A stretch of DNA of 64,000 nt from Idiomarina abyssalis (GCF_900116625.1 NZ_FPBE01000008.1:62001-126000), one strand, 5' to 3'. Numbered from the stretch's first letter, positions 34,794 through 46,193 are shown. The notes: generated by a model not told the origin, from the letters alone. Numbers and translations: made by a program.

Positions 34794-35636
34794 ATGCGTA
34801 AACTTTTAATCAGCGGTTTAATGGCAGCCTTTGCTTTACCCGCTGCGGCTGACCGTTTCGAAGATGTAACCATTGAACACAATGAAGTAGCCGACAATAT
34901 TTACATGCTGACCGGAGCCGGCGGCAATATGCTGATGTCATCAGGTGACGATGGCGTGTTTCTGGTCGATGACCAATACACTCAGGTAGCAGAGCGTATT
35001 GCGGAAAAAATTCAGGAGTTAAGCGGTGAAGAAGTTCATTATATTCTGAACACGCACTTCCACGGCGACCATGTCGGCTCCAATATGTGGTTCGCGAACA
35101 ACCAAAGCTCGACCATTTTTGCTCATGACCATGTGCGTGAGCGCTTAAGTAACGACGACAGCTTTAACGAAACGGGTCTGCCGGCCATTACTTTTGACTC
35201 TGCCATTACCTTCCACTTTAACAATGACACCATTTACGTTTTCCACCTCTAAAACGGTCATACTGACGGTGACAGCGCGGTATGGTTTAAAAATGCGAAC
35301 GTATTGCATCCGGGCGATTTGTTCTTTAATAAACGTTTCCCGTTTATTGATCTGAAAAGTGGCGGAGACGTGGATGGCTATATCGCAAATGTGGAGCAGT
35401 TGTTGAACCGTATTACCGATGAAACCGTGATTATTCCCGGCCATGGTCCGTTGGCAAATAAAGCCGATTACCAAAGCTTTTTGAACATGATGAAAAAAAC
35501 CAAAGCCGAAGTTGATGCCATGAAGCAAAGCGGCATGACCCTTGATGAAGTGAAGACCAAGGGTCTGAGCGACAAATGGAAAGACTGGAGTTGGTCCTTT
35601 ATTAACGAAGAGCGTTGGATTGCAACGCTCTACTAA
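34794..35636 (+). pseudogene. exported MBL-fold metallo-hydrolase broken by one in-frame stop
   Basis: A signal peptide (MRKLLISGLMAAFALPAAA) precedes a metallo-beta-lactamase fold: NTHFHGDHVGSN carries the first Zn ligands, and later come NGHTDGDSAVWF with the third His and Asp, and VIIPGHGPL with the last His. The TAA at 35250-35252 stands between TIYVFHL and NGHTDGD, in the same frame, so one base change separates an intact 280-residue enzyme from this state. The frame is otherwise whole up to TAA at 35634-35636, and the residue lost is normally variable, so the mutation is recent, a sequencing error, or suppressed. Divergent from the lipoprotein gene. Confidence 0.85.
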
Positions 35637-35658
35637 GCTTTAAGTAACCGTAATATGA

Positions 35659-37521
35659 CTAACAAACCGAACGGAAAATTAACTGTTCGTTCGGCTGTTC
35701 AAGGTGGTATTCCATGGCCAGCTCGTCGCAGTTGGCCAGCCTTGGGCAAATCTCACAGTCTTTCATGACCTTTTCCGGTAAAGTGTCTTTTGAGCAATGG
35801 CTAAAGCCCTGCTGCTCAAAAAAGTCCGGCACCCGGGTCAGTACTATCACTCGGTTTAGCTGCAACAAACGGGCTTTTTTCAATAAGTAAGCCACCAGCA
35901 TACGCCCCTGACCACGCACCTCGGTTTTTGGGTTGACTCCTAACGAGCGAATTTCCGCTAAACCTGTGGTGTAAATATACAAAGACGCACAACCCATCAC
36001 CTTACCGTCAACTTCCGTCACCGCAAATTCGTTAATAGAATGCACGATGTCGTCTTTAGCCCGCGGCAGGTTCTCGCCGGCTCCGGCCCAATGCTGAACT
36101 AAGTCTAAAATGGCACCAATATCCCCCAGATTAGCATCACGCACCTGAATCTGCTGTTGCTGCTGTGCCGCTTTTAAAGCTTCATTCACCCGTTGCGGCG
36201 AGGTACCGCCCAGCGCACAGCGTTTTTCCAGCAGAGCATCCAGAGTCAGCCAGCCATAAACGTCCTGCTCAATCACCGGAGCCACCGCCTGAAACGCCTC
36301 CAGCGGCATATCCTCTAATGGCTTTTTCGCCTGGATGGCTTGTTGAACCAGTTCACCGACGTTGTGATGCGCCTGCCGGAAAGGAATACCTTTGGACACC
36401 ATATAGTCCGCTAACTCCGTCGCATTGGCGTAACCGCCCTGCGCCGCTTTGCAACAGGCTTCATGGTTAACCGTCAGACCATTCAGGCTCGAGGTCACCA
36501 TAGCCAATGACGCCTGCCAGGTGGTAAAAGCATCGAACAGACCTTCTTTATCTTCCTGCATGTCTTTGTTGTAAGCCAATGGCAGCGCTTTTAAGGTCAT
36601 CATTAAGCCGGTTAACGAGCCCACCACCCGGCCACTTTTACCGCGCACCAACTCCAGCGCGTCCGGGTTTTTCTTCTGCGGCATGAGCGAAGACCCCGAG
36701 GTCACGTTGTCTGCCAGCTCAATAAAACCAGCTTCGCCTGAATTGTAGAAAATTAAGTCTTCCGCTAAGCGCGACAAATGCAGCATCGACAGCGACGCGG
36801 TGCTTAACAGCTCCACCACAAAATCACGATCAGATACTGAATCCAGACTGTTACGCGTTACTTCGCTAAACCCCAACTCGCTGGCAATGGCTTCGCGGTC
36901 GACTGCATACGCCGTCCCCGCCAGTGCACCGCAACCTAAGGGGCTTTTATTGAGCCGTTCAGTAGCGTCTTGTAAGCGCTCACTATCGCGCTGCAGCATT
37001 TCCACATAGGCCAGGCACCAGTGCGCCAGCAAAACCGGTTGCGCCCGTTGCAGGTGTGTGTAACCGGGTATGACCGTGTCTTTTTCACGTTGCGCAAGGT
37101 CCAGTAATGCCTGCTGAGTTTGCTTCAGAGACTGCTGCAGTACACCAACCTGCTCGCGGCACCACAAGCGTAAATCGGTCGCTACCTGATCATTACGGCT
37201 ACGCCCGGTATGAAGCTTTTTGGCTAAATCACCCACCTTAGCTATCAAAGCAGCTTCCACAAAAGAATGAATATCCTCGTCGCCGCCAACAGCAACTGCC
37301 GTCGGGCCTTCGCGTACTTCGCTGAGCAGTTCACTCAATGCCTGCTGTAACTGCTGGCACTCTTCCGTACTCAGTACGCCAACCTTGTGCAACGCATTCG
37401 CCCAGGCTTTAGAGCCGGTAATGTCCTGCTCAGCCAGCACATAGTCAAAAGGCAGCGAATCATTAAACTGCTGAAACGCGGCATCGGGTCCTGCCGCAAA
37501 ACGTCCACCCCATAGCGCCAT
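35659..37521 (-). CDS. argH: argininosuccinate lyase fused to an N-acetyltransferase domain, ArgH(A)
   Basis: A protein of 620 residues; normal ArgH is about 460. Residues 1-455 or so are the lyase: [53 protein letters not shown] and the signature [12 protein letters not shown]. After a Gln-rich linker ([13 protein letters not shown]) a GNAT domain follows, with [22 protein letters not shown] as acetyl-CoA site and a Cys-rich [14 protein letters not shown] segment. The fused domain supplies N-acetylglutamate synthase, the first step of arginine synthesis, as described for marine gammaproteobacteria such as Moritella; this explains why no separate argA is seen here. Last gene of argCBFGH. Confidence 0.94.
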   Translation of the reverse strand: MALWGGRFAAGPDAAFQQFNDSLPFDYVLAEQDITGSKAWANALHKVGVLSTEECQQLQQALSELLSEVREGPTAVAVGGDEDIHSFVEAALIAKVGDLAKKLHTGRSRNDQVATDLRLWCREQVGVLQQSLKQTQQALLDLAQREKDTVIPGYTHLQRAQPVLLAHWCLAYVEMLQRDSERLQDATERLNKSPLGCGALAGTAYAVDREAIASELGFSEVTRNSLDSVSDRDFVVELLSTASLSMLHLSRLAEDLIFYNSGEAGFIELADNVTSGSSLMPQKKNPDALELVRGKSGRVVGSLTGLMMTLKALPLAYNKDMQEDKEGLFDAFTTWQASLAMVTSSLNGLTVNHEACCKAAQGGYANATELADYMVSKGIPFRQAHHNVGELVQQAIQAKKPLEDMPLEAFQAVAPVIEQDVYGWLTLDALLEKRCALGGTSPQRVNEALKAAQQQQQIQVRDANLGDIGAILDLVQHWAGAGENLPRAKDDIVHSINEFAVTEVDGKVMGCASLYIYTTGLAEIRSLGVNPKTEVRGQGRMLVAYLLKKARLLQLNRVIVLTRVPDFFEQQGFSHCSKDTLPEKVMKDCEICPRLANCDELAMEYHLEQPNEQLIFRSVC

Positions 37522-37524
37522 AAT

Positions 37525-38736
37525 CTACCCCTTTTGCTGCTTCTGTAACGCCGCTATCCGGCTGGGAAGGGAGAACAACCGAATAAAACCTTCGGCGTGC
37601 GCCTGGTTATAGACTTCGTCCGCACCAAAGGTCGCAAAGTCTTCGCTGTATAAGCTATTCGGAGAACGTTTCTGAACCGCAGTCACTGAGCCTTTATAGA
37701 GCTTCAGCACCACGTCGCCGCTGGCGGTCGAGCACAGTGATTGTGCGGCCGCCATCACCGACTGTTGCAGCGGTGTGAACCAGCGTCCGTCGTACAACAA
37801 CTGTGCGAACTGCTCGCTCAATTGCGCTTTCCAGCTACGGCTGGTTTTATCCAATACCAGCTCGTCAATAGCCTGCAAGGCAGCCATCATGACGGTGCCG
37901 CCCGGTGTTTCGTAACAGCCCCGGCTTTTCATGCCCACCAGACGGTTTTCCACAATATCCACCCGCCCGATGCCATGCTTAGCGCCAATGTCGTTCAACA
38001 CTTCCAGGCATTCAAAAGGCGACAACGCTTTGTCATTCACCGCGGTAATTTCGCCATCTTCAACCTTAACGGAAACATATTCCGGCTTATCCGGCGCCTG
38101 CTCCGGCGATGCCGTCATGGTCCAGACTTTATCTTTGGGTTCACACCAAGGGTCTTCCAGCTCACCGCCTTCGTGCGAAATATGCCAGGCGTTAGCGTCC
38201 CGGCTGTAGATTTTGGTCGCCGACGCCGAGCACGGAATATTGCGCTCTGCCAGATAATCCAACAGAGACTCCCGGCTGCTCAGCTCCCATTCGCGCCACG
38301 GAGCTATCACTTGTAAGTCAGGAGCTAAAGCTGCGTAGCAGGACTCAAAGCGGACCTGATCATTACCTTTACCGGTACAACCGTGCGCCAGCGCATCCGC
38401 ACCCACTTTACGAGCCACTTCAACCTGCGCTTTGGCAATAATCGGACGCGCCATGGCCGTACCCAGCAAATAAGTGCCCTCATAAATAGCCCCGGTTTTG
38501 AGCGTTGGGTACACGTAGCTCTCCACAAACTCGTCTTTTAAATCGACCACGTGGCATTCGAACGCACCGGACGCTTTGGCTTTTTCTTCCACGCCTTCCA
38601 GCTCTTCGGCGCCCTGGCCCACGTCAGCCACAAAAGCCACGACCTCACAGCCATAATTTTCTTTTAACCAGGGCACAATGGCCGAGGTGTCCAGACCGCC
38701 AGAATAGGCCAATACAACTTTCTTCACGTAACTCAT
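37525..38736 (-). CDS. argG: argininosuccinate synthase
   Basis: Joins citrulline and aspartate with ATP, step seven of arginine synthesis. The 403-residue length is typical. The ATP-pyrophosphatase P-loop [19 protein letters not shown] is at the start, and [17 protein letters not shown] and [20 protein letters not shown] are conserved. It overlaps argF by four bases and lies three bases before argH. Confidence 0.97.
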   Translation of the reverse strand: MSYVKKVVLAYSGGLDTSAIVPWLKENYGCEVVAFVADVGQGAEELEGVEEKAKASGAFECHVVDLKDEFVESYVYPTLKTGAIYEGTYLLGTAMARPIIAKAQVEVARKVGADALAHGCTGKGNDQVRFESCYAALAPDLQVIAPWREWELSSRESLLDYLAERNIPCSASATKIYSRDANAWHISHEGGELEDPWCEPKDKVWTMTASPEQAPDKPEYVSVKVEDGEITAVNDKALSPFECLEVLNDIGAKHGIGRVDIVENRLVGMKSRGCYETPGGTVMMAALQAIDELVLDKTSRSWKAQLSEQFAQLLYDGRWFTPLQQSVMAAAQSLCSTASGDVVLKLYKGSVTAVQKRSPNSLYSEDFATFGADEVYNQAHAEGFIRLFSLPSRIAALQKQQKG

Positions 38737-39683
38737 GAGGCTTTCTCCATAGATTCTGGCAGTACTGCTGCCGTTGGGTTTAATAACAGGGTTAATAAAG
38801 CGTTTTGCGCGTAAAGCCGGTTCTCGGCCTGCTGGAAACAGCGCGATAGCGGGCCGTCCATAACATCGGAGGTAATTTCATAGCCGCGATGCGCCGGCTG
38901 ACAGTGCAGCACCGAAGTGGCACCACTGTGCTCAACCAGCTGCGCGTTAATTTGATAGGGATGGAAAATCTCACGGACCGCATCCAGAGGTTGATCATCC
39001 CCCATGGACACCCAGGTGTCGGTGTAGAGCGCATCGGCATCTGCCACCGCAGCAATATCGTGCGTCACCACAATGTTGGCGCCGCTCTTCTTCGCCAAAG
39101 CCTTCGCTTTTTTCACAAGGTCCGCATTGGGTGCATAGCCTTTCGGGCAAATAATAGTGCAATCGGTGCCGACTGCGGCAGCGGTTAGCATCAGTGAATG
39201 CGACACGTTATTACCGTCGCCTAAGTACACCAGTTTTAGTCCCTGTACCTTTCCGTACTGCTCCTGTAGCGTTAAAAAGTCCGCCAGTGCCTGACAAGGA
39301 TGAAAGCAGTCGCACAAGCTGTTCACCACAGGTACCGAAGCATGCTGCGCTAATTCTTCTAAGGTACTGTGCGACATCACCCGGGCGACAATGGCATCGG
39401 CCCAGCAGGAGAGGTTTCGGGCGTAGTCGGCAACGGTTTCACGCACGCCCATGCCCTGCCCCTGCTCGTTCAGGTAAACCGCATGACCACCCAGCTTCTG
39501 CAAACCAATGTCAAAAGACAGCCGCGTGCGTAAACTTGGTTTTTCAAATAGGGTAACCACGCTTTTGCCGGCCAGCGTGTGTTGGTATTTTTCGGGGTAG
39601 GCTTTTTGCGCTTGCGCTAACGCCAATAACTGTAAAGTGTCAGCCGGAGAAAACTCCAGCCCGGATAAACAATGCTTCATCAT
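38733..39683 (-). CDS. argF: ornithine carbamoyltransferase
   Basis: Makes citrulline from ornithine and carbamoyl phosphate. The 316-residue protein shows the carbamoyl phosphate loop [13 protein letters not shown], the second-half motif [12 protein letters not shown] and [11 protein letters not shown] in place of the more usual HCLPA. No catalytic residue seems to be missing. Three-base gap after argB and coupled to argG by ATGA. Confidence 0.95.
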   Translation of the reverse strand: MMKHCLSGLEFSPADTLQLLALAQAQKAYPEKYQHTLAGKSVVTLFEKPSLRTRLSFDIGLQKLGGHAVYLNEQGQGMGVRETVADYARNLSCWADAIVARVMSHSTLEELAQHASVPVVNSLCDCFHPCQALADFLTLQEQYGKVQGLKLVYLGDGNNVSHSLMLTAAAVGTDCTIICPKGYAPNADLVKKAKALAKKSGANIVVTHDIAAVADADALYTDTWVSMGDDQPLDAVREIFHPYQINAQLVEHSGATSVLHCQPAHRGYEITSDVMDGPLSRCFQQAENRLYAQNALLTLLLNPTAAVLPESMEKAS

Positions 39684-39685
39684 AC

Positions 39686-40429
39686 TTACTCACTAATCTG
39701 TGTGCCTGAAAAGGGGTTATTCATTACATTACAACTGCCAATTCGCACACATCGTCGTAAGCGTTTTGCGGCGCTTAGCGCCCCGCGGACTTTTACCTCC
39801 ATACCGTCTTTAATAACACCCGCCCGGGTAAGCTCCTGAATAGACTCTGAATTGAGATGGCTTAAAGGGGCTCCGTTGCCGTCAAGCACCGCTTCAACAT
39901 CGGTAATCAACAACAAATCGGCATTGTAGGTGGCAGCAACGGCCACAGCGGCGTCGTCGGCATTCACATTGAACCAGTCGCCGGAATCACTGAAGCCAAT
40001 AGAGCTGATAACTGGCAGGTACCCCTGAGCCAGTAAATCAGAAATAAGACCGGGCACGGGCTCTGCATTTGGAAGCTGACAAACCCCAACCTGACCTAAA
40101 CTTTCTGACTGTTTAGCACAAAGAACGCCTGCTTCATAAAGCGTAATCCCAATAGGCTTTATGCTTACGGCAATAGCCTGTTTCATTAAGGTTTTATTGG
40201 CCGCACCTGCCAAACCGCCGACAATATAAGGCATGTGCTGCTCCGGGCTGACTCTTAAACCGTGTTGCTTTTCGCTGTGCAAACCGGCGGTTGCCAGCCA
40301 CTGTTGCACCAGGGCACCACCACCGTGCACGAGCACAACTTCATCCTCGCTTTGTTTTAGTGACTGAAACAGCGCACTTAAGGCTTCCGGCTGTTCTAGC
40401 AAGCTGCCGCCGAGTTTTATGACTTTCAC
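39686..40429 (-). CDS. argB: acetylglutamate kinase
   Basis: Phosphorylates N-acetylglutamate, step two of arginine synthesis. A 247-residue protein of the amino acid kinase family: VIKLGGSLLEQ at the start, VLVHGGGALVQQWL, and DWFNVNADDAAVAVA with LLLITDVEAVLDGNG toward the end. The short form resembles the enterobacterial, arginine-insensitive type. It overlaps argC by four bases. Confidence 0.95.
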   Translation of the reverse strand: MKVIKLGGSLLEQPEALSALFQSLKQSEDEVVLVHGGGALVQQWLATAGLHSEKQHGLRVSPEQHMPYIVGGLAGAANKTLMKQAIAVSIKPIGITLYEAGVLCAKQSESLGQVGVCQLPNAEPVPGLISDLLAQGYLPVISSIGFSDSGDWFNVNADDAAVAVAATYNADLLLITDVEAVLDGNGAPLSHLNSESIQELTRAGVIKDGMEVKVRGALSAAKRLRRCVRIGSCNVMNNPFSGTQISE

Positions 40430-41451
40430 AGCAAGCCCTCCTCAACCGGCAACCCCAGTTGCAGGTTAATGCACTGAATGGCCTGACTCGCCGCGCCTTT
40501 CAGTAAGTTATCAATAGCCGACAGCACAATCAGTTGGTTACCCTGCCGGTGCCAGCCAATATCCACAAACGGCTGCTGCACGACATCCTTAATGGCAGGG
40601 CGAGCCAGCTTCTTAAAGCGCACTAAGGGTTGCTCCGCATAGCATTGGTACGCGCCGGTTAAGTCATCATCGCTGGTATCGTCATTAAGCTCGGCGTACA
40701 AAGTGGCCAAAATGCCACGAGGGAATTGCGCCAAGTGGGGAGTGAACAGCACTTCATGTTGTAATTGCTGTGTAATTTCCGGCGTATGCCGATGCTCAAA
40801 CAGACCATATGCCTGCAAAGAGAGCTCTGCACCCTGAGTAGCAAGAGACGCTTTACGTCCGGCTCCGGTCACTCCGGAGACCGCATTAATAATAACTTTG
40901 CTGCTTTTAAGTAAACCGGCCTTTTTAAGCGGAAGTAATGCCATTAAGCTGGCTGTCGGGTAACAGCCAGGAACCGCAACTAACTGAGCTTCCGCTATCT
41001 CATGCGGATACCACTCAGCAAGACCATAAACAGCCTGGCGAAGCCAATGAGCCTGCTTGTGTTCGAACCCATAAAATGGCGGATAGTCTTCAACTGCGTC
41101 TAAGCGAAAACCACCGGACAAGTCTATGACTTTTAAGCCCGCCTCAAGAAACTCAGGTGCCAGTGCAACACTGATATTATGCTCCGTGCATAAAAACACG
41201 GTGTCTGCCTGGTGCTTAATGCTGGACTTCTCGTTATCCGTCAGACCTTGCAAAGGGATTTTTAAACAATGTGCGTATTGTGGATACAAATCACTCAACA
41301 AGGTACCGGCATCGCTGCTATGCTCAGACACATAGCAACCGAAAAGGCTAAGCGCCGGGTGTTGCTGCACTAAACGGCTAAGCTCAGCTCCAACGTAACC
41401 GCTGGCTCCGATAATAGCCACTGAGTGTGACGGCGCTGGTTGATACTGCAT
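40426..41451 (-). CDS. argC: N-acetyl-gamma-glutamyl-phosphate reductase
   Basis: NADPH-dependent reductase of step three. The 341-residue protein has a Rossmann start (SVAIIGASGYVGAELSRLV), the catalytic cysteine in VAVPGCYPTASLMALLP and GVTGAGRKASL. First gene of the argCBFGH operon, divergent from argE with a 95-bp shared control region. Confidence 0.95.
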   Translation of the reverse strand: MQYQPAPSHSVAIIGASGYVGAELSRLVQQHPALSLFGCYVSEHSSDAGTLLSDLYPQYAHCLKIPLQGLTDNEKSSIKHQADTVFLCTEHNISVALAPEFLEAGLKVIDLSGGFRLDAVEDYPPFYGFEHKQAHWLRQAVYGLAEWYPHEIAEAQLVAVPGCYPTASLMALLPLKKAGLLKSSKVIINAVSGVTGAGRKASLATQGAELSLQAYGLFEHRHTPEITQQLQHEVLFTPHLAQFPRGILATLYAELNDDTSDDDLTGAYQCYAEQPLVRFKKLARPAIKDVVQQPFVDIGWHRQGNQLIVLSAIDNLLKGAASQAIQCINLQLGLPVEEGLL

Positions 41452-41492
41452 GCGAAAAACCTGTTGCTGTTCCTGAGTAAAAATGCAGAATA

Positions 41493-41537
41493 ACTGAATA
41501 GATATATTTATGCAATAATAGTGAATAATTATATTAA
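41493..41537. promoter_or_regulatory. candidate ArgR operators in the argC-argE divergent region
   Basis: The space holds AACTGAATAGATATATTTAT near 41492 and TAGTGAATAATTATATTAAG near 41519, each like half or more of the ARG box pattern TGAAT-WWWW-ATTCA. The right halves are degenerate. A TTTATGCA half-site lies between. Divergent arginine genes are regularly controlled by ArgR from such sites. Confidence 0.45.
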
Positions 41538-41546
41538 GGATAAGCT

Positions 41547-42710
41547 ATGGTAACCGCCCGTTCTTTGCCGTCTTTTTTTGCTATGTATCAGCAGCTCATT
41601 GCTCAGCCATCCATCAGTGCCACCGACCCTAAGTGGGATCAGAGCAACCAGAAAGTCATTCATTTATTAGCTGAATGGCTCGAACTGCTTGGGTTTGACT
41701 GCGAAATAAACGAGCTGAATAGCCAACAAGGAAAGTACAATTTACTGGCCCGGCGGGGCACTGGAAGCGGCGGTTTACTGCTGTCCGGTCATACCGACAC
41801 CGTTCCCTATGATGCCAGTCGCTGGAACTTCGATCCCTTTAAATTAACCGAACAGGATAACCGCTGGTACGGGCTTGGAAGCATTGATATGAAAGGCTTT
41901 TTTGCCTTTGTTATGCAAGCTTTGAGTGAACTGGATACCAGCCAACAAAACAAACCTATTATGGTTCTGGCAACCGCCGACGAAGAAACCACCATGAACG
42001 GTGCCCGTGAAGTGAGCCGCTTTGCGAACCTCAAGCCCGACTACTGTGTTATAGGCGAACCCACCGATATGCGTCCGGTCTATGCCCATAAAGGCCATAT
42101 GAGTGAGGTTATTCGAATTACCGGACGCTCTGGTCACAGCTCCGATCCAGCACTGGGAATTAACGCCATAGAACTGATGCACGAAGTCATTTCTGCACTG
42201 CTGAAATTAAAAGAAGAGTTTAAGCATAAATATTCAGATTCAAGCTTTACAGTGCCACAGCCAACCATGAACTTTGGCCACATACACGGCGGTGACAATG
42301 CTAATCGTATTTGTGGTTGTTGCGAGTTGCATCTGGACATTAGGCCGCTGCCGGGTTTATCGGTCGACGAACTTTATGCCCACCTGCATAAAGCAACCGA
42401 GAGTGTTCAGGCTCGTTACCCCGGTTGTGTTGAATTAATCTCACTGCACCACCCGGTACCGGCTTTCCGGCAAACAACCGACTCAGCTTTGGTGCAACTG
42501 GCCGAAAAAATATCACAAAGCAAAGCGCAGGCGGTAAACTACTGCACTGAGGCTCCTTTTCTGCAGGAGCTCGGCTGCGAAACGTTGGTCTTGGGCCCGG
42601 GCTCAATAAAACAGGCACACCAGCCGGATGAATATTTGTCGGTAGATTCTATAAAGCCCACTCAAGAAAAACTAAAAAGTTTATTAAAAGCGTTTTGTTT
42701 TTCGCAGTAG
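41547..42710 (+). CDS. argE: acetylornithine deacetylase
   Basis: Releases acetate from N-acetylornithine to give ornithine, step five of the linear pathway. The 387-residue M20-family protein shows the metal and catalytic residues: LLLSGHTDTVP, GLGSIDMKGFF, ATADEETTMNGAREV, VIGEPTDM and the final EAPFLQELGCETLVLGPG. AAGGAT precedes the ATG. The use of argE agrees with the fused ArgH(A) supplying acetylglutamate rather than a recycling ArgJ. Confidence 0.95.
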   Translation: MVTARSLPSFFAMYQQLIAQPSISATDPKWDQSNQKVIHLLAEWLELLGFDCEINELNSQQGKYNLLARRGTGSGGLLLSGHTDTVPYDASRWNFDPFKLTEQDNRWYGLGSIDMKGFFAFVMQALSELDTSQQNKPIMVLATADEETTMNGAREVSRFANLKPDYCVIGEPTDMRPVYAHKGHMSEVIRITGRSGHSSDPALGINAIELMHEVISALLKLKEEFKHKYSDSSFTVPQPTMNFGHIHGGDNANRICGCCELHLDIRPLPGLSVDELYAHLHKATESVQARYPGCVELISLHHPVPAFRQTTDSALVQLAEKISQSKAQAVNYCTEAPFLQELGCETLVLGPGSIKQAHQPDEYLSVDSIKPTQEKLKSLLKAFCFSQ

Positions 42711-42800
42711 CTGCCGATAACAAAACTATGTCTTAGATTTGAGTCACATCAAATCTGCCAGTAGTAGACCATGAGTTTTGGTACAACAAAGGATTATCAC

Positions 42801-44426
42801 ATGATACGACAGCTCTCCATAGGTGCCCGCGCAAGCGCGGCTTTCGGACTGATTGGAATACTGACGCTCATTTTGGGCATTTTCGCACTCAACCGAATGG
42901 GGGCGATTGAAACTCAGCTAAACATCATTAGTGACAAGCAGGTTCCTTCCGTTGATAACGTCAATGATTTAGACAGAGAGTTTCTGCGCGTACGTATTCA
43001 CTCCGCTAACGTCGCAGCCTACATTAACGATCCTGCGCGTCTGGAAAGGTATCAAAAGAGTTTAAATGATTCGATCAGTGCTCTTAAGCGTAATCAAAAT
43101 GAATATAAGAAAACGCTTGATGACCCTGAAGCCCAAAAGCTATTTGCAGAGTACATGGCCCTTGATGACGAGTACTGGAAGCTAAATAACCAGTTCGAAA
43201 AACTGGTTAATGCCGGGCTTTCCGATGCCATAGACTCCATTCGGGAAAATAGCATTCTGCCGCTGACCAACAAAATGTCAGCGAAACTCGATGAGCTTTT
43301 AAACAGAGAGATGTCATTAATAGACGCAGCTTCCGACGAAGCCGATGCCGTATCCAGTAACGCACAAGTCATGATGATTATTGCTTTAGTGGTTGTGGTC
43401 GCTTTACTCGCGTTATTTGCTGTAACGCTTACCAGAAGCATCGTTAAACCCATTGGGGATGCGGTAGATTTTGCCAAAATCATTGCATCACGCGATTTAA
43501 GTCAGACCATTGAAATTGAAGGCAAGGACGAGCCCGCACAATTGCTGCAGCAGTTAAAAACGATGCGCAACCAATTGCGTGAGTCCATGAGTACTATCTC
43601 GGAGTCCTCAGAGCAGCTGGCTTCCACATCTGAAGAATTAAGCTCGGTTACCGACGAGTCAACCCGCACCATTCAGCAGCAGTCAGAAGAGCTGGAGCAG
43701 GCAGCAACCGCAGTTACCGAATTAACCACTGCGGTTGAAACTGTTGCACAAGACGCTCAAAACGCGTCGGAAGCATCTGAAGAAGCAAACAGACAAGCGC
43801 AACACGGTGATGATCGTGTCCGTCAAACCGTTCGCGCTATCGAAGAGCTCTCTCAGGAAATTGGCGACTCTTCCGGTAGCGTAACTGAACTGGCCGACAA
43901 GGTGAAAAATATTACCAAGGTGCTTGAAGTTATTCGCGGTATAGCAGAACAAACTAACTTACTGGCACTTAACGCCGCTATTGAGGCTGCCCGTGCCGGA
44001 GAATCTGGCCGTGGCTTCGCAGTGGTAGCCGATGAAGTTCGTTCATTGGCGCACAAAACTCAACAGTCTACCGTTGAAATTGAAGACATGGTCAAAGCCA
44101 TTAACGAGTCCAGCGACCGTTCAGTAGCGACTATGGACAGAAGTCTGGAGCGCGCAACGAAAACTCTGGACGTAGCTCGCGAAGCAGGTGAAGCCTTACA
44201 GCTTATAGCAACCGCGGTGGATGAAATCAACAACCACAACACCTCGATAGCCAGTGCTTCAGAAGAGCAGGCCAATGTGTCCCGTGACGTTGATAAGAAC
44301 CTGGTAAGTATCCGTGACTTATCCAACTCGACAGCATCAGGCGCTGAACAAACCAGCGCATCAAGCAAAGAGTTATCACGACTTGCCGTTGACCTCAGTG
44401 AACTGGTTAGAGCTTTCAGACTGTAA
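42801..44426 (+). CDS. methyl-accepting chemotaxis protein
   Basis: The ATG at 42801 has AAAGGA seven bases upstream, so I prefer it to the ATG at 42771; 541 residues. A first helix ([20 protein letters not shown]), a periplasmic four-helix-bundle domain to about residue 190 (4HB_MCP type), a second helix ([20 protein letters not shown]), a HAMP linker and a long coiled coil. The hairpin tip [26 protein letters not shown] and [18 protein letters not shown] is the CheA/CheW contact. Ligand unknown. A strong terminator follows. Confidence 0.93.
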   Translation: MIRQLSIGARASAAFGLIGILTLILGIFALNRMGAIETQLNIISDKQVPSVDNVNDLDREFLRVRIHSANVAAYINDPARLERYQKSLNDSISALKRNQNEYKKTLDDPEAQKLFAEYMALDDEYWKLNNQFEKLVNAGLSDAIDSIRENSILPLTNKMSAKLDELLNREMSLIDAASDEADAVSSNAQVMMIIALVVVVALLALFAVTLTRSIVKPIGDAVDFAKIIASRDLSQTIEIEGKDEPAQLLQQLKTMRNQLRESMSTISESSEQLASTSEELSSVTDESTRTIQQQSEELEQAATAVTELTTAVETVAQDAQNASEASEEANRQAQHGDDRVRQTVRAIEELSQEIGDSSGSVTELADKVKNITKVLEVIRGIAEQTNLLALNAAIEAARAGESGRGFAVVADEVRSLAHKTQQSTVEIEDMVKAINESSDRSVATMDRSLERATKTLDVAREAGEALQLIATAVDEINNHNTSIASASEEQANVSRDVDKNLVSIRDLSNSTASGAEQTSASSKELSRLAVDLSELVRAFRL

Positions 44427-44447
44427 CCACATTTCACCATTAAAGAT

Positions 44448-44480
44448 GAACGGGGCCGCAATGGCCCCGTTCGAATTTTA
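44448..44480 (+). terminator. intrinsic terminator of the chemotaxis gene
   Basis: GAACGGGGCC (44448-44457) and GGCCCCGTTC (44463-44472) form a perfect ten-base stem with loop GCAAT, followed by GAATTTTA. Confidence 0.88.
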
Positions 44481-44609
44481 GCCACAGAACCTCTCTCAAC
44501 CAAAATAACCATCCTGAATACTGCTAATCAACCGCATAAATTAGACTAATGGTGCGACCAGCAACTAATCTAAATCCGTGTTAACAAACTAATAACAACG
44601 GATTCAAAA

Positions 44610-46193
44610 ATGAATAATCTATTTAACTTCAGTCAACCGCTTGATAACGATGCAAAAGCATTGTTCAACGACGAGAATCAGTCTTTTCTCGCGGAGTTAG
44701 TCGATACCTTTCAACCACAGTTAGAGTCCCTGTTGAAGAAACGCCAGCAACGTCAGGCGCAATTTGACCAGGGTCAGTTACCCAATTTTGATCCTGCAAC
44801 TCAGGACATCCGTGAAGGAAACTGGCGCATTGCCGAACTGCCGGCTGATTTGAAAAAACGCCGCTTAGAAATTACCGGACCGGTGGATCGCAAAATGGTC
44901 ATCAACGCGCTGAATGCCAATGTTGACTGTTACATGGCGGACTTTGAAGATTCCCAGTCACCCACCTGGGAGGGCATGGTAAACGGTCAAGTTAACCTGC
45001 GCGACGCCAACATTGGCGGCATGACCTACACCGACCCGGACAGCGGCAAGCACTATGAAGTCGGGCCTGACCCGGCATTATTGATTGCCCGGGTTCGCGG
45101 TCTGCACTTACCGGAAAAACACGTACAGCGTAACGGCAAGCCAATTCCCGGTGCCTTAATGGACTTTGCTCTGTACTTTTTACTGAATTATCAGCAGCGC
45201 CTGCAACAAGGCTCCGGGGTGTATTACTACCTGCCCAAGCTGGAGCACAGCGACGAAGCCAAATGGTGGGCCGATGTTTTTCATTTCACCGAGAAAAAGT
45301 TCAGCTTAAAAACCAGCACCATTCGCGCCACCATACTGATTGAAACCCTGCCAGCGGTTTTTCAAATGCACGAAATACTGCACGCCATGAAAGACCATAT
45401 TGCTGCACTTAACTGCGGTCGCTGGGACTACATTTTCAGTTACATTAAAACCCTGAAAGAGCATCCGGAGCGGGTTCTTCCCGACCGCCAGGTAGTGAGC
45501 ATGGACAAACCTTTCCTTAATGCCTACTCACGCTTGTTAGTGAAAACTTGTCACCAGCGCGGCGCCCTGGCTATGGGTGGCATGGCGGCCTTTATTCCCA
45601 GCAAAGATCCAGCTGAGAATGAGAAAATACTCGCTAAAGTTCATGCCGACAAAACCATGGAACGCGACAATGGCCACGATGGCACCTGGATTGCTCACCC
45701 CGGGCTTGCGGATACCGTGCGCGAAATTTTTGTCGACGGTATTGAGGGCGACAACCAGCTTAACGTACTGCGTGAAAACGACACGCCAATTGATCAGGCC
45801 TTACTACTACAACCCTGTGACGGCGAGCGTACCGAAGCCGGCATGCGCACTAATATTCGGGTATCACTGCAATACATTGCCTCCTGGCTGAACGGCAAAG
45901 GCTGCGTGCCTATCTACGGCCTGATGGAAGACGCCGCCACCGCTGAAATTTCACGGACCTCAATTTGGCAGTGGATACGCCACGGCAAGACGCTTTCCGA
46001 CAAAACCCCGGTTACCAAAGAGTTGTTCCGACAGTACCTCCAAGAAGAAGCAGAAGTGGTGAAAAACGAGGTCGGTGAACAACGATGGAACAACGAACCC
46101 TTTTCCCAGGCCCTGAGCTTACTGGAAGAAATTACCACAGCCGACGAGCTGGTCGATTTTCTGACTCTGCCCGGCTACCAACAACTGAAATAA
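44610..46193 (+). CDS. aceB: malate synthase A
   Basis: Condenses glyoxylate with acetyl-CoA, second step of the glyoxylate shunt. The 527-residue length is that of the A isoform. ITGPVDRKMVINALNANV, YMADFEDSQSPTWEGM, TIRATILIETLPAVFQMHEIL and DKTMERDNGHDGTWIAHPG are conserved. It precedes aceA by 42 bp on the same strand. Confidence 0.96.
   Translation: MNNLFNFSQPLDNDAKALFNDENQSFLAELVDTFQPQLESLLKKRQQRQAQFDQGQLPNFDPATQDIREGNWRIAELPADLKKRRLEITGPVDRKMVINALNANVDCYMADFEDSQSPTWEGMVNGQVNLRDANIGGMTYTDPDSGKHYEVGPDPALLIARVRGLHLPEKHVQRNGKPIPGALMDFALYFLLNYQQRLQQGSGVYYYLPKLEHSDEAKWWADVFHFTEKKFSLKTSTIRATILIETLPAVFQMHEILHAMKDHIAALNCGRWDYIFSYIKTLKEHPERVLPDRQVVSMDKPFLNAYSRLLVKTCHQRGALAMGGMAAFIPSKDPAENEKILAKVHADKTMERDNGHDGTWIAHPGLADTVREIFVDGIEGDNQLNVLRENDTPIDQALLLQPCDGERTEAGMRTNIRVSLQYIASWLNGKGCVPIYGLMEDAATAEISRTSIWQWIRHGKTLSDKTPVTKELFRQYLQEEAEVVKNEVGEQRWNNEPFSQALSLLEEITTADELVDFLTLPGYQQLK

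Noticed and set aside
35304-35636. Separate 110-residue gene after the MBL-fold N-terminal part
   Set aside because: It is in the same frame as the upstream part and contains the rest of the MBL motifs; it is the second half of one broken gene.
37741-38316. 191-codon plus-strand frame opposite argG
   Set aside because: Fully antisense to the conserved argG gene, no family resemblance.
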